A stretch of DNA of 64,000 nt. Source: an uncultured Prevotella sp. (lineage in GTDB: Bacteria; Bacteroidota; Bacteroidia; Bacteroidales; Bacteroidaceae). The notes beneath the pieces were generated by a model. The model searched no databases, was not told the origin of the DNA, and worked only from the letters and a program-made list of their open reading frames with translations. Made by a program: the position numbers and the translations under genes. Where the stretch lies: the NCBI GenBank assembly GCA_934215545.1, contig CAKQAD010000002.1, forward strand, positions 29,868-93,867, in the 5' to 3' direction. Positions 17,425-25,724 of this stretch are shown here, piece after piece. Positions within the stretch are counted from its first letter, which is position 1; every line of letters starts with the position of its first letter.

Positions 17425-18918
17425 ATGGAAAAACAGAATAGCTATTCTCATATACTTAAATACACTGGTATTTTTGGTGGCGTGCAGGTGTTGAATCTGC
17501 TCGTAGGGTTGGTGCGCAACAAACTTGTGGCGCTGATACTCGGACCTATGGGTATGGGATTGATAGCCCTGTTCAATTCCACCATAAAGATGGTTGGCGA
17601 CTCTACCAACTTTGGATTATCGATCAGTGCCATTCGTGATATCTCTGCAGCATATAACGATTCCGACACCCATAGGTTGCGGCATAAGATAATGGTGTTA
17701 AGGCATTGGAGTGTGCTCACAGCTTTGCTTGGTGGCGTATTGTGTGCATTGCTTGCTCCGCTGTTAAGCATGTGGACATTTTCCTTTGGCAATCACACGC
17801 TACACTTTTTGTTGTTGTCGCCAGTGGTGGCGCTTACCACCTTTACAGCGGGCGAGATGGCTATTTTAAAGGCCACGAGGCGTCTTAATGAGGTTGCGCT
17901 TAGTTCAATGCTCACAGCCCTGTCGGCCATTATTGTGTCGGTGCCTGTATATATGATGTTTGGCTATAAAGGCATTGTGCCATCGTTGCTGCTTATGGCG
18001 CTGATAGAAGCGGGCATAGTGGTTCGTTTCTCTCTGAAGACTTTTCCTATGCGTATGGTGTTTCGGCGTTCAGTGTTGCGTGAGGGCTATGGCTTTATAA
18101 AGCTTGGTACTGCCTTTGTGCTTGCTGGTATGGCGGGTAGTGGAGCAGAGCTTGGCATACGTTCCTTTATCAACTATACCAGTGGGGTGGACATGGTTGG
18201 ACTCTATAATGCCGCTTATGTGATGATATTCACTTATGCTGGAATGGTGTTTACGGCGATGGAGACAGATTATTATCCACGCCTGTCTTCGATGCCATCG
18301 CTTGGCTCAGGGTTCAATAGCATTGTCAATAATCAGATAGAGGTGTCGTTGAATCTCGTGTCGCCACTACTCACCGTCTTCATTCTTCTTGTTCCAATGT
18401 TGTTGCCGGCATTGTATAGCGGAAAGTTCATGCCGGTGCTCCCGATGCTTCAGGTGGCATCGTTGTCGATGTTGGCACGTGCCATGTATCTACCAATAGA
18501 ATATGTGTCGCTCTCGCGCGGTAAATCGCTTGTGTTTCTTGGCATAGAGCTGTCGAGCTATTCTGTTCTTGTTGTTTCGGTGATATTGGGTTACACTCTT
18601 CATGGATTGTTTGGTGCTGGTGTAGGCATTGTTGTCGCATCAATGCTAGAAGTTATCGTGGTTTTGATAGTATGTGGTATAGTGTTCGAATATAGAATGT
18701 CGGTATCGCTCATGCGTATGGCTATAGTGCATATGGTGCTTTGTATGTTGGTGTATGCCGTGACATTGTCGGGCAACATTTGGGTGTATTGTCTTGCCGG
18801 TGGCATATTGTCGGTTGCCGACTTTGCCTATTCGTTGCATATTATGCGCAAGCATGTAGATGTGTCGCGTCGTATCATGGATAAAATAAAACAACACTTT
18901 ATTCGCAAGCGTAGTTGA
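17425..18918 (+). CDS. O-antigen/polysaccharide flippase (Wzx-like, MOP superfamily), 497 aa
   Basis: An inner-membrane protein with about 12-14 hydrophobic segments that moves undecaprenyl-linked glycans across the membrane. The start HILKYTGIFGGVQVLNLLVG (about 9-28), followed by VRNKLVALILGPMGMGLIAL, is characteristic of the Wzx/RfbX-like branch, in which the conserved RNK/GP region lies in the first loop. Length matches. It faces the GT2 gene across 65 bases and is followed by tRNA-Ser. No wzy polymerase or other capsule genes are adjacent, so this is an isolated fragment of a polysaccharide pathway rather than a full locus. Confidence 0.88.
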   Translation: MEKQNSYSHILKYTGIFGGVQVLNLLVGLVRNKLVALILGPMGMGLIALFNSTIKMVGDSTNFGLSISAIRDISAAYNDSDTHRLRHKIMVLRHWSVLTALLGGVLCALLAPLLSMWTFSFGNHTLHFLLLSPVVALTTFTAGEMAILKATRRLNEVALSSMLTALSAIIVSVPVYMMFGYKGIVPSLLLMALIEAGIVVRFSLKTFPMRMVFRRSVLREGYGFIKLGTAFVLAGMAGSGAELGIRSFINYTSGVDMVGLYNAAYVMIFTYAGMVFTAMETDYYPRLSSMPSLGSGFNSIVNNQIEVSLNLVSPLLTVFILLVPMLLPALYSGKFMPVLPMLQVASLSMLARAMYLPIEYVSLSRGKSLVFLGIELSSYSVLVVSVILGYTLHGLFGAGVGIVVASMLEVIVVLIVCGIVFEYRMSVSLMRMAIVHMVLCMLVYAVTLSGNIWVYCLAGGILSVADFAYSLHIMRKHVDVSRRIMDKIKQHFIRKRS

Positions 18919-19000
18919 ATGTTAAAAGGGCGAGAAAAATTGATGTCAATTGACATATAATAATAGGGTTGTATTTTATGCTAATAAAACACGCTAAAAA

Positions 19001-19031
19001 TTTGGCGTTACAAAAAAATGTATTACCTTTG
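19001..19031 (+). promoter_or_regulatory. Promoter of tRNA-Ser
   Basis: TTTG (19001-19004), 19 bp, then TACCTTTG (19024-19031), an exact TAnnTTTG, with the tRNA starting 13 bases later. Confidence 0.7.
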
Positions 19032-19043
19032 CATGAGCAAAAA

Positions 19044-19134
19044 GGAAGATTGGCAGAGTGATCGAATGCGCTGGACTCGAAATCCGGTATACCCCTTTCG
19101 GGTATCGGGGGTTTGAATCCCTCATCTTCCGCCA
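19044..19134 (+). tRNA. tRNA-Ser(CGA)
   Basis: A 91-nt class II tRNA. The acceptor stem GGAAGAT pairs with ATCTTCC, followed by the encoded GCCA end. The anticodon loop CTCGAAA gives anticodon CGA at 19078-19080, reading UCG. A long variable arm (TATACCC/GGGTATC region) is typical of tRNA-Ser. The T loop GTTTGAATCCC is intact. It has its own promoter and terminator. Confidence 0.95.
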
Positions 19135-19138
19135 CAAT

Positions 19139-19177
19139 AAAGGGTATGCATGCTGAGTGTTCAGTTGCATACCCTTT
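19139..19177 (+). terminator. Terminator of tRNA-Ser
   Basis: AAAGGGTATGCA (19139-19150) pairs perfectly with 19166-19177, immediately downstream of the tRNA. Confidence 0.75.
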
Positions 19178-19193
19178 AATCGTTTTATTTACT

Positions 19194-19388
19194 TAAGTAG
19201 GTGTTCAAAATTAATCGCATATATGAATCTTATAAAAAGTTATGCTTTCAAATGCCTTTACGCCCTCTTTTAGCCCGTATGCCCAGCTCTCATCGGTCGT
19301 GTAGCCCGCTACACTCCCTCTTCGGAGCTGAATATACGGACCAAAATAGGGCATAAAATCATTTAAATTAATTTTGAACACCTACTTA
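19194..19388. mobile_element. MITE-like palindromic element, 195 bp
   Basis: A 22-bp perfect terminal inverted repeat (19194-19215 with 19367-19388, core GTAGGTGTTCAAAATTAA) encloses DNA whose two halves are also largely complementary, for example AAATGCCTTTACGCCCT against the complement of the right half. The centre is a perfect 7-bp hairpin with a 2-nt loop, GTGTAGC-CC-GCTACAC (19299-19314). TA dinucleotides at the outer ends could be a target duplication. It encodes no protein. It lies after tRNA-Ser. The remaining DNA to the nitroreductase stop (19389-19611) shows no feature. Confidence 0.6.
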
Positions 19389-19611
19389 TAAAATGTTGTC
19401 GAAAAGGATACTTTTAATTTTATAGTGTCTTTCTCTTGCTATTGTATAACAGAAACAAGCCTGATTTTGCTCATATGGTTTGTTGCGAAACACTCTAAGT
19501 ATGCTTTGCTCGCTAAATACTATACAAATTTGTTGACAAGAAACAATAAACGGCAAGTTGATAGAATATAAATAGATATTTCAAATGCGTCCGTATTTGC
19601 CAACCTGCATA

Positions 19612-20304
19612 TTAAGCCCAATCAAAGTTCTCCGTTCCTGCTCCTATTTCGAAGTGTAGTTTGGCAATGCCAAAATCCAGCTTTGTGTATCCCACTATAG
19701 AAAATCCTCGTTTTGCAAGAACCTTAGGTTTTGAGCCAATGCTTTCATTATGGGGCAGCATTATGAACGAGAACTTCTGTTGGTTGATGGCTGTCGGTGC
19801 TAATAGAGCTGCTTCTACGCCTTTATTAAACCATTCGGGAGTGTCGTTTCCTGCGTTGCTCACTTGCTCCACTGTCTTGCTCTTGCGTTTAACACCTTGA
19901 GTCGCTCCATAACCTAAGGATATCATGCAGACCAGTTTTTCGTCAGCATCTACACTATAAGCCTTGCTAACCTTACGATAGCTCAATCCAACCCAACATG
20001 TATTGAGTCCGAGGGTCTGTGCAAGTAGAACCAACTTCTCTCCATAATAACCGATACGCTCGTCCAAATCGTCGGCTTTTTTGCCAACCATAACCAGATA
20101 ATTCTCTACACCAAAGAATTTGCCATACGAAAAGATACCAGTGAATGCTCTCGTTTCGTTGGTGACAAGCTGAATGTGCAGTTGGCCCTTAACATTACAT
20201 TCATCTATTTTCTTCTGTATTGCTTCTATTATTTCTGTTGGCAGTGGGGCGTGTATGTATTTGCGCACACTATGTCTTTGCTTGATTGCTTCTTCTAAGG
20301 TCAT
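19612..20304 (-). CDS. Nitroreductase-family protein, 230 aa
   Basis: An FMN-dependent oxidoreductase of the nitroreductase superfamily. The start EEAIKQRHSVRKYIHAP (about 3-19) is the flavin-binding RxSxR-type motif, and a later segment around LAQTLGLNTCWVGLSYRK (about 92-109) matches the family active-site helix region; AALLAPTAINQQKFSF (about 166-181) is the conserved NxQPW-like turn, here with NQQKF. Physiological substrate unknown. It is monocistronic, with its own promoter at 20326-20356, and divergent from the TlpA-like gene. Confidence 0.85.
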   Translation of the reverse strand: MTLEEAIKQRHSVRKYIHAPLPTEIIEAIQKKIDECNVKGQLHIQLVTNETRAFTGIFSYGKFFGVENYLVMVGKKADDLDERIGYYGEKLVLLAQTLGLNTCWVGLSYRKVSKAYSVDADEKLVCMISLGYGATQGVKRKSKTVEQVSNAGNDTPEWFNKGVEAALLAPTAINQQKFSFIMLPHNESIGSKPKVLAKRGFSIVGYTKLDFGIAKLHFEIGAGTENFDWA

Positions 20305-20325
20305 AACATGTTTTTTTTGTTACTG

Positions 20326-20356
20326 CAAAGATAGTTTAAACTGAATACAATGCAAA
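20326..20356 (-). promoter_or_regulatory. Promoter of the nitroreductase gene
   Basis: On the minus strand TTTG (20356-20353), 19 bp, then TATCTTTG (20333-20326); 22 bases to the ATG at 20304. Confidence 0.65.
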
Positions 20357-20414
20357 AAAAGTTTATTTCTTTTAATTAAATAATCTAATGTGTAGTTTAA
20401 TCTTCGTATTTTAT

Positions 20415-20422
20415 TAGCTTTG
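20415..20422 (+). promoter_or_regulatory. Possible -7 box of the TlpA-like gene
   Basis: TAGCTTTG matches TAnnTTTG, 78 bases before the chosen ATG. The upstream box is weak (no exact TTTG). Confidence 0.4.
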
Positions 20423-20499
20423 TGCCGTTAAATAATAACTCTTCTGTATGTATAAAAACAAAGTGATTATTGAACAAATATAAAAATATTAAACAATAT

Positions 20500-21258
20500 A
20501 TGAATAAATTTTTATTGCTAATTGGTTTGTTGTTAAGTGTTATGTCTCAAATGATGGCACAACATAAGATTGTGCCAAGTTATCGGATTGGAGGTCATTA
20601 TTTCTCTAATGAACTGCCGATGGATGAGGCTTTTAAGATAAGCAATTCGATAATGGCCCTTGCTGACAAGGATGGTAATCATGTAATTAATCTTTTGGTG
20701 GCCGACGATTTCAAGGTGCCGCAATCGATTCTGAAGTATGAGATACCTTTTGAAAAGGTGCAAAATGCGGAGCAACTGGAGGAGGGAGCGCAGAACTTTG
20801 CCAAGATGAAAAAACTTATAAATTCAAGCGATGTATCTAAGTTTAAAGTGGGCAACTATCTTCCTGATGATTTCGCCGAGAAAGACCTTAATGGCAAAAC
20901 ATGGACAAGGAAAGACCTGAAAGGACGTGTCGTTGTTGTTAATGTGTGGTATTCTGGTTGCGGGCCATGCCGTAAGGAGATGCCTATTCTATCAACGTGG
21001 AAAGACAGGTATCATGATGTGTTGTTTATTTCAGCCAATTTCGAGGATGCCAACAAAGTTAAGCAAATCACGGAGAATACAGGTTTTAATTGGACACATA
21101 TTGTTAATGACACATATTTTACGAAACGAGTTGGTAATGAAGGTTATCCATTGACTATTGTTATAGACCAAAATGGCATTATAAGGTACTGCAAGAATGG
21201 CGCTAATGATAATATCCGAAACGAGATACTGCAAGTTATAGATCAATTACGAATATAA
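20500..21258 (+). CDS. TlpA-like periplasmic thioredoxin-family protein, 252 aa
   Basis: A secreted thiol-disulfide oxidoreductase. The ATG at 20500 is chosen because it places a signal peptide (MNKFLLLIGLLLS, cleaved after MMAQ) at the N-terminus; a codon at 20470 adds ten polar residues before it. The N-terminal 115 residues are of unknown type. The redoxin domain (about 117-250) carries NVWYSGCGPCRKEMP with redox Cys154 and Cys157, and the cis-proline region reads EGYPLTIVID. In Bacteroidales such proteins reduce or handle disulfides in envelope proteins. Convergent with the hydrolase gene, sharing the terminator at 21262-21312. Confidence 0.88.
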   Translation: MNKFLLLIGLLLSVMSQMMAQHKIVPSYRIGGHYFSNELPMDEAFKISNSIMALADKDGNHVINLLVADDFKVPQSILKYEIPFEKVQNAEQLEEGAQNFAKMKKLINSSDVSKFKVGNYLPDDFAEKDLNGKTWTRKDLKGRVVVVNVWYSGCGPCRKEMPILSTWKDRYHDVLFISANFEDANKVKQITENTGFNWTHIVNDTYFTKRVGNEGYPLTIVIDQNGIIRYCKNGANDNIRNEILQVIDQLRI

Positions 21259-21261
21259 AAC

Positions 21262-21312
21262 AAAGGAAAACTCATTGCACATCCTTGTTAGGTGTGCAAT
21301 GAGTTTTCCTTT
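21262..21312. terminator. Bidirectional terminator
   Basis: A perfect 19-bp stem: 21262-21280 (AAAGGAAAACTCATTGCAC) with 21294-21312, loop of 13 nt. It separates two convergent genes. Confidence 0.85.
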
Positions 21313-21338
21313 GCGATTCATCAATGTATCTCTTTATA

Positions 21339-22634
21339 CTACAGCTCGGAGTTTATCCATTCTGTTATTGTTTGTAATACTTCTGGCGATATGGTTTCCT
21401 CAATCTGTTGATATTCCAAAACTGCGCCAGTAGAACAATGTTGGAAAAGATGGTTTACATTGTTTATTTTCTTTATGGTGTGCTTACAAGCTGTAAGTCC
21501 TTTTTCCAATTGTGTGGTGTTGGCTGTGCAATCTACTTGAATATCTTTAGTGCCGTTAAGCGCAAGAACGGGGCATTTAATCTTGGATAGCTGTTTGCTT
21601 ACGTCAATGGTAAGGAAGTGGCGTATATATGGATTGTCTGCCTGTTGTAACGACTTAATTATAGTTGGTTTAAGTGCTTCTGGTATATTGTCTGTTGCTA
21701 TCTCGTTTGCTTTCTTGCCATTAGCAATCTCATCGAATATTTTTCTGATAGCTTCACAGTAGTTGTTTACCATTTCTTTTGGCATGCCGAGGGCTGATAG
21801 AGCCTGACGATTTTGCATAACGAGTGTTTCCTTTCCTGAAATAGCCATTCCTGCAAGCGACACAATGAAGTCGGCTTTGCCTTCAGCTGCAAGCATAAAA
21901 GCTATTGTGCCTCCCTCGCTATGCCCGAGTATGCCCACTTTGTTGAATCTTGAACGAAGTAATGGTAGGGCGGCAGCAGCATCCTGTCGGAAGTCGTCTG
22001 TGGTGAAATTGAAAAAATTTATGCTCTTGTTGCCCCATCCGCGGTCGTCGTAGCGCAAGGAGGCGATGCCTTTGCGTGCCAATGCATCGGCAATTACGGC
22101 AAATGGTTTATGGCTGAACAGTTCTTCATCGCGGTTCTGTTGTCCGCTACCAGTAACCATCAATACTACGGGAGTGCTTTTTGTGAAATGTTCTGGCAAG
22201 GTAAGCGTACCATTGAATGTATATCCAGCATTAGTGAAGTTAATGCTCTCTTCTTTGTATGGAAATGGAGGTGTTGGCGTTTGTGGGCGCTTTACTACTG
22301 GCTTGCCAGGTTTCAGAGTAAGTGGCAGTGGAAAGCCGTTTTGTGTGAAGGTTCCCCTTATTTCATTGTCAGACATTTTTCCTTCAAAAGTAGCCCCAAT
22401 CATTCCCACTGTCACCTTTATTGTGCCATCGTTGCTCATGGTCTTTTCAGCCGGAATGCCTTTAGCGTTTTGTGATGGAGAGTCGATGGTACATCCGTTA
22501 GGAGAGAAATTAAACACCAACGGCAGTTTGGTGCCCATAACTTCAAGTTCGCCGTTCCATGCTCCTTCCTGTGCATTGGCTGTGAATGCCAGCATTGTGA
22601 GCGTAAGGGTTATAAATGCTCTTAATGGTTTCAT
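21339..22634 (-). CDS. Secreted alpha/beta hydrolase, 431 aa
   Basis: A serine hydrolase of the alpha/beta-fold (prolyl oligopeptidase/dienelactone hydrolase-like) group. A signal peptide (MKPLRAFITLTLTMLAF, cleaved after NAQ) starts at 22634; the reading frame continues further upstream but that part runs through tRNA-Asp and is not coding. An N-terminal beta-rich domain (about 22-115) precedes the hydrolase domain. The nucleophile is Ser239 in GILGHSEGG, a candidate acid is Asp in LALNGTKDIQVD (about 365) and a candidate His in NNVNHLFQH (about 395). Substrate unknown (peptidase or esterase). Followed by a bidirectional terminator. Confidence 0.88.
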   Translation of the reverse strand: MKPLRAFITLTLTMLAFTANAQEGAWNGELEVMGTKLPLVFNFSPNGCTIDSPSQNAKGIPAEKTMSNDGTIKVTVGMIGATFEGKMSDNEIRGTFTQNGFPLPLTLKPGKPVVKRPQTPTPPFPYKEESINFTNAGYTFNGTLTLPEHFTKSTPVVLMVTGSGQQNRDEELFSHKPFAVIADALARKGIASLRYDDRGWGNKSINFFNFTTDDFRQDAAAALPLLRSRFNKVGILGHSEGGTIAFMLAAEGKADFIVSLAGMAISGKETLVMQNRQALSALGMPKEMVNNYCEAIRKIFDEIANGKKANEIATDNIPEALKPTIIKSLQQADNPYIRHFLTIDVSKQLSKIKCPVLALNGTKDIQVDCTANTTQLEKGLTACKHTIKKINNVNHLFQHCSTGAVLEYQQIEETISPEVLQTITEWINSEL

Positions 22635-22760
22635 ATTGATGTTTTTGTTAATGGTGTAATGAAGACAGCATAAACTGCTTGTGTGTAATCTTCTATAGGC
22701 GCAAAGATATGCATAAATATGCGTATTGTGGTATTTTTCAAATGATTTTTTTAATTTGAA

Positions 22761-22801
22761 AGTAAAAAAAAAGAGGAAGCGTACTTGACGTTTCCTCTTT
22801 T
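22761..22801 (-). terminator. Terminator of tRNA-Asp
   Basis: On the minus strand AAAAGAGGAA (22801-22792) pairs with 22778-22769 and is followed by a run of T residues, right after the tRNA. Confidence 0.8.
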
Positions 22802-22803
22802 GC

Positions 22804-22880
22804 TGGCGGTGCGTACGAGACTCGAACTCGTGACCCCATGCGTGACAGGCATGTATTCTAACCAACTGAACTAACGCACC
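22804..22880 (-). tRNA. tRNA-Asp(GTC)
   Basis: 77 nt with CCA encoded. Acceptor stem GGTGCGT/ACGCACC, discriminator G. The anticodon loop CTGTCAC gives GTC, and the T loop reads GTTCGAGTC. Own promoter (22929-22960) and terminator (22761-22801). Confidence 0.96.
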
Positions 22881-22928
22881 AAAATCCTTATTGTAAGGAA
22901 TGATTTAGTATCATTTTTTTAGCGAGTG

Positions 22929-22960
22929 CAAAGGTATGAATTAAATTTGAATGTACCAAA
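22929..22960 (-). promoter_or_regulatory. Promoter of tRNA-Asp
   Basis: On the minus strand TTTG (22960-22957), 20 bp, then TACCTTTG (22936-22929), 48 bases before the tRNA 5' end. The -33 box sits within 12 bases of the acetyltransferase stop codon. Confidence 0.65.
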
Positions 22961-22968
22961 TGTTTTCG

Positions 22969-23487
22969 TTATTTTTTTGATAAAATATTATGAAAAACTA
23001 TTGCATTTTCATATTCCTCGCCGTTAAATAGCCATTCTTTTAGTGTTGCACCATGCGCATAGCCGTTGTTGGCAAACAATGCTATCGATGCCTTGTTGCT
23101 TTCTGCTACTATGGCGTATAGCTGGTGTAGCTTAAGTGTGTGCAGGGCGTAGTGTGCCATTTGTTCAATAGCCTCGGTGGCATATCCTTGGCGGCGATAT
23201 TCGTCTTTTATCACGATGCTCACTTCGGCACGGCGGTGCTGTGCATCGAAGTTGAACACATCGGCAGTGCCTATGCTTATGCCTTTATTATTGTCGATAA
23301 TCATTCGCACCTGCCCATCGTGGTATATATCGTTTGAGGCATTGGCTATATAGTCGTGCAACACATATCGCGAATATGGCACAGAGGTGTTGCCGATGTT
23401 CCATATAGCGCGGTTATTCTCCATGTCGTACAGGAAGTCGAGGTCTTCTGGTTCCATTGCCCTTAGGCATACTTTTGGAGTGTTCAT
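22969..23487 (-). CDS. GNAT-family N-acetyltransferase, 172 aa
   Basis: An acetyl-CoA-dependent acyltransferase of the RimJ/RimL-like branch. CLRAMEPEDLDFLYDMEN (about 7-24) is the typical start, and the acetyl-CoA loop appears as YRRQGYATEAIEQMAHYA (about 107-124; consensus Q/RxxGxA). YAIVAESNKASIALFANNGY follows as the beta5-alpha4 region. It overlaps the glycosyltransferase gene by 4 bp and is the last gene of the recR operon. It could modify a ribosomal protein, an antibiotic or a sugar; context does not decide. Confidence 0.85.
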   Translation of the reverse strand: MNTPKVCLRAMEPEDLDFLYDMENNRAIWNIGNTSVPYSRYVLHDYIANASNDIYHDGQVRMIIDNNKGISIGTADVFNFDAQHRRAEVSIVIKDEYRRQGYATEAIEQMAHYALHTLKLHQLYAIVAESNKASIALFANNGYAHGATLKEWLFNGEEYENAIVFHNILSKK

Positions 23488-24674
23488 TTCAGCACCTCCT
23501 CACCTGTTATTATGGTTTGTGTAGATGGAGTGAATGTGCCAATGCGTATGTAGGGGTTGTTATTGTTGCTGAATATGTTGAATATTTGCTCGTAGGTGAA
23601 TGCACTGGTGTCGTAGACCATGTAAGTGCGCAAGTTGGGCTGGAGGTCGGTGGCATTGTAGCCATTGGGCATTGTTGTGCTGTCGCCCTCCACAAATTGT
23701 GCTGTCAAGCCCTTTCTGTGGGCTATAGTGCGGCACTGTTCTATGTTGTGGTGCGGTGCTATGAATATATATAGTGGGCACACCTTGTGTTTATGGTTTA
23801 TAAAGCCAAGTTTTTTGCGCATGGATGTCCATTGCATTTGCACCAGTGTTATCATTGCCTTTACATATATGGCTGTTTTTATAGGTATGCTTATGAGCAA
23901 CGTCATGTTGCCGTAATGCTTTCTGAAGAATATAAGCATTGCCTCGTAGAATACATGCACATAACGGAACGACGATTTGTGAGCACTCTCGCCCTTATAG
24001 TGAAGTATGGGAGAGGGGATATACCAGTTTTCAAAACCGCCTTTCAGCAGTCGGTAAGAAAGGTCGATATCCTCGCCATACATAAAGAAATCCTCGTCGA
24101 GGAGTCCTATTTTGTCAAGAGCGTCTCTTCTGAGCATGCAGAAAGCGCCACTCATCACCTCGATACGTTCTGGTTTGTCCCACGACAGATAGCTCATGTA
24201 GTATTTTCCGAAGCGTCGGCTTTGCGGATAGCATGCGCACAGGCCAGTCATCTTGTATAAAGATGTGAGTGGAGTGGGCAAGCCACGTCGCGATTCCATA
24301 GCCGCAGTGCCATCGTCTTTTAGCATTTTCACGCCTGCTCCACCGGCCTTAGGATGCTGTTCCATAAATTCGAGCACCGTTTTTATGGTGTTTTCGCCTA
24401 CTATAGTATCGGGATTGAGCAGCAGTACATATTGTCCTGAGCTTTGTTTTATGGCAAGGTTATTGGCCCTTGAAAAACCAAGGTTATGGTTGCTGTTTAT
24501 TATATGTATGTCGGGAAATCGCTCGGTAAGAAATTCCACGCTGCCATCGTTGGAGTGGTTGTCTACCACATATATCTCCGCCTCAATGCCCTTTATTGCT
24601 TTTTTCAGAGACAACAGGCATTGCTCGGCGTAGAATTTCACCTTATAGCTAACTATTATAATGGAAAGTTTCAA
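23484..24674 (-). CDS. Family 2 glycosyltransferase (rhamnosyltransferase-like) with C-terminal extension, 396 aa
   Basis: A WbbL-like GT2 enzyme for cell-surface glycan. The catalytic domain starts LSIIIVSYKVKFYAEQCL (3-20) and has DNHSNDGSVEFL (about 38-49), GFSRANNLAIK (about 64-74), the metal motif LLNPDT (about 85-90) and GAFCMLRRDALDKIGLLDEDFFMYGEDIDLSYR (in pieces, about 177-208). A C-terminal part (about 290-396) beyond the normal GT2 length includes KVCPLYIFIAPHHN and I do not recognise it. The gene lies 7 bases after a membrane-protein gene and overlaps the acetyltransferase by 4 bp. Confidence 0.87.
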   Translation of the reverse strand: MKLSIIIVSYKVKFYAEQCLLSLKKAIKGIEAEIYVVDNHSNDGSVEFLTERFPDIHIINSNHNLGFSRANNLAIKQSSGQYVLLLNPDTIVGENTIKTVLEFMEQHPKAGGAGVKMLKDDGTAAMESRRGLPTPLTSLYKMTGLCACYPQSRRFGKYYMSYLSWDKPERIEVMSGAFCMLRRDALDKIGLLDEDFFMYGEDIDLSYRLLKGGFENWYIPSPILHYKGESAHKSSFRYVHVFYEAMLIFFRKHYGNMTLLISIPIKTAIYVKAMITLVQMQWTSMRKKLGFINHKHKVCPLYIFIAPHHNIEQCRTIAHRKGLTAQFVEGDSTTMPNGYNATDLQPNLRTYMVYDTSAFTYEQIFNIFSNNNNPYIRIGTFTPSTQTIITGEEVLK

Positions 24675-24681
24675 TTACTCT

Positions 24682-25110
24682 TTATTTTTCGTTAAGACTA
24701 TTCAATTCTGCCTGGCATCTCTTCTTAGTAGGGAAAACGAATGCCAGGCACAAGGTCAGAATTATTGCCATGTATCCAAATGCCACATTGATGTACATAT
24801 AGTAAAAGAAAGTGTTTACTACAAGTGGAATGCAAAGCATAAGCAGTCGCACCATTCCCCAATGTTTGAGTGCTTTGGGTGTGGTGAGCAGTTGCGCTAT
24901 GCGCTTAAAGCGGAACAGGCGCAATGCGAATGGTATGATGCATAGGGTGGTGAGTTCCATGATCATAAGCACATAAAACTCCATGGTGCGGTCGGGTGTT
25001 GTCCACACTCCACTAAGATTGTCGCAACATTCAAACAGCAATATCATGAGCAACGATATGCCAAGTGCAATAAGGCATGTCGACTGTAATAATGTTATTG
25101 TTCTTTTCAT
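24682..25110 (-). CDS. Conserved membrane protein of unknown function, 142 aa
   Basis: Four hydrophobic segments (about residues 7-27, 45-62, 85-103 and 107-126) separated by short basic loops, so an inner-membrane protein with both ends probably inside. No catalytic motif is recognised. Its ATG overlaps the recR stop (4 bp) and its stop lies 7 bases before the glycosyltransferase gene, so it is translated as part of that operon. It may be a partner of the glycosyltransferase (inference only). Confidence 0.75.
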   Translation of the reverse strand: MKRTITLLQSTCLIALGISLLMILLFECCDNLSGVWTTPDRTMEFYVLMIMELTTLCIIPFALRLFRFKRIAQLLTTPKALKHWGMVRLLMLCIPLVVNTFFYYMYINVAFGYMAIILTLCLAFVFPTKKRCQAELNSLNEK

Positions 25111-25724
25111 TTTTCGCCTGTCATTTTTGTCCTGTTCAGTATGGCTCTTCCCAGTGTCACCTCATCGGTATACTCCAATTCATCGCCCACTGATATGCCT
25201 CGTGCTATTACGCTGATGTCCACATTGAAGGGTGCCAATTTGCGCGATATATAGAAGTTTGTAGTGTCGCCCTCCATAGTAGAGCTGAGCGCCAATATCA
25301 CCTCTTTCACTGTTCCTGTCTTCACACGTTCCACGAGCGAGTCGATGGCAATATCGTTTGGTCCGATGCCATCCATCGGCGATATGATGCCACCGAGCAC
25401 ATGGTATAGTCCACGATACTGTTGCGTGTTTTCCACTGCCATCACATCACGAATGTTTTCCACCACGCAGATGGTGCCGGCATCGCGATGCTTGTCAGAG
25501 CAAATGGGGCAGATGTCGGTGTCGCTGATATTGTGGCACACGCTGCAATACTTCACCTCCTTGCGAAGCCGAGACACGGCAGTTGTGAAACCATCCACTT
25601 CTTCTTCGTCGCGTCTTAGAATATTGAGCACCAATCGCAAAGCTGTCTTGCGCCCGATACCAGGCAACTTGGAGAATTCGCTCACTGCCTTCTCAAGCAG
25701 TAGCGACGGATATGTTTCTTCCAT
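25107..25724 (-). CDS. recR: Recombination mediator RecR, 205 aa
   Basis: Works with RecO (and RecF) to load RecA on SSB-coated single-stranded DNA. The helix-hairpin-helix region [17 protein letters not shown] (about 17-33), a four-cysteine zinc finger [16 protein letters not shown] (about 58-73), and the Toprim domain (about 82-175, with [17 protein letters not shown]) are all present, and the length is normal. It starts directly after the stop of the upstream beta-barrel gene and overlaps the next gene by 4 bp, an unusual surface-protein setting for recR. Confidence 0.96.
   Translation of the reverse strand: MEETYPSLLLEKAVSEFSKLPGIGRKTALRLVLNILRRDEEEVDGFTTAVSRLRKEVKYCSVCHNISDTDICPICSDKHRDAGTICVVENIRDVMAVENTQQYRGLYHVLGGIISPMDGIGPNDIAIDSLVERVKTGTVKEVILALSSTMEGDTTNFYISRKLAPFNVDISVIARGISVGDELEYTDEVTLGRAILNRTKMTGEK

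Noticed and set aside
19194..19388. Complete insertion sequence
   Set aside because: Only 195 bp with no transposase frame; at most a non-autonomous element.
22635..22865. N-terminal extension of the alpha/beta hydrolase frame
   Set aside because: It runs through tRNA-Asp and its promoter-distal flank and encodes no signal peptide; the ATG at 22634 starts a clear one.
23787..24260. 157-aa reading frame opposite the GT2 gene
   Set aside because: Shadow frame; the minus strand encodes all the glycosyltransferase motifs.
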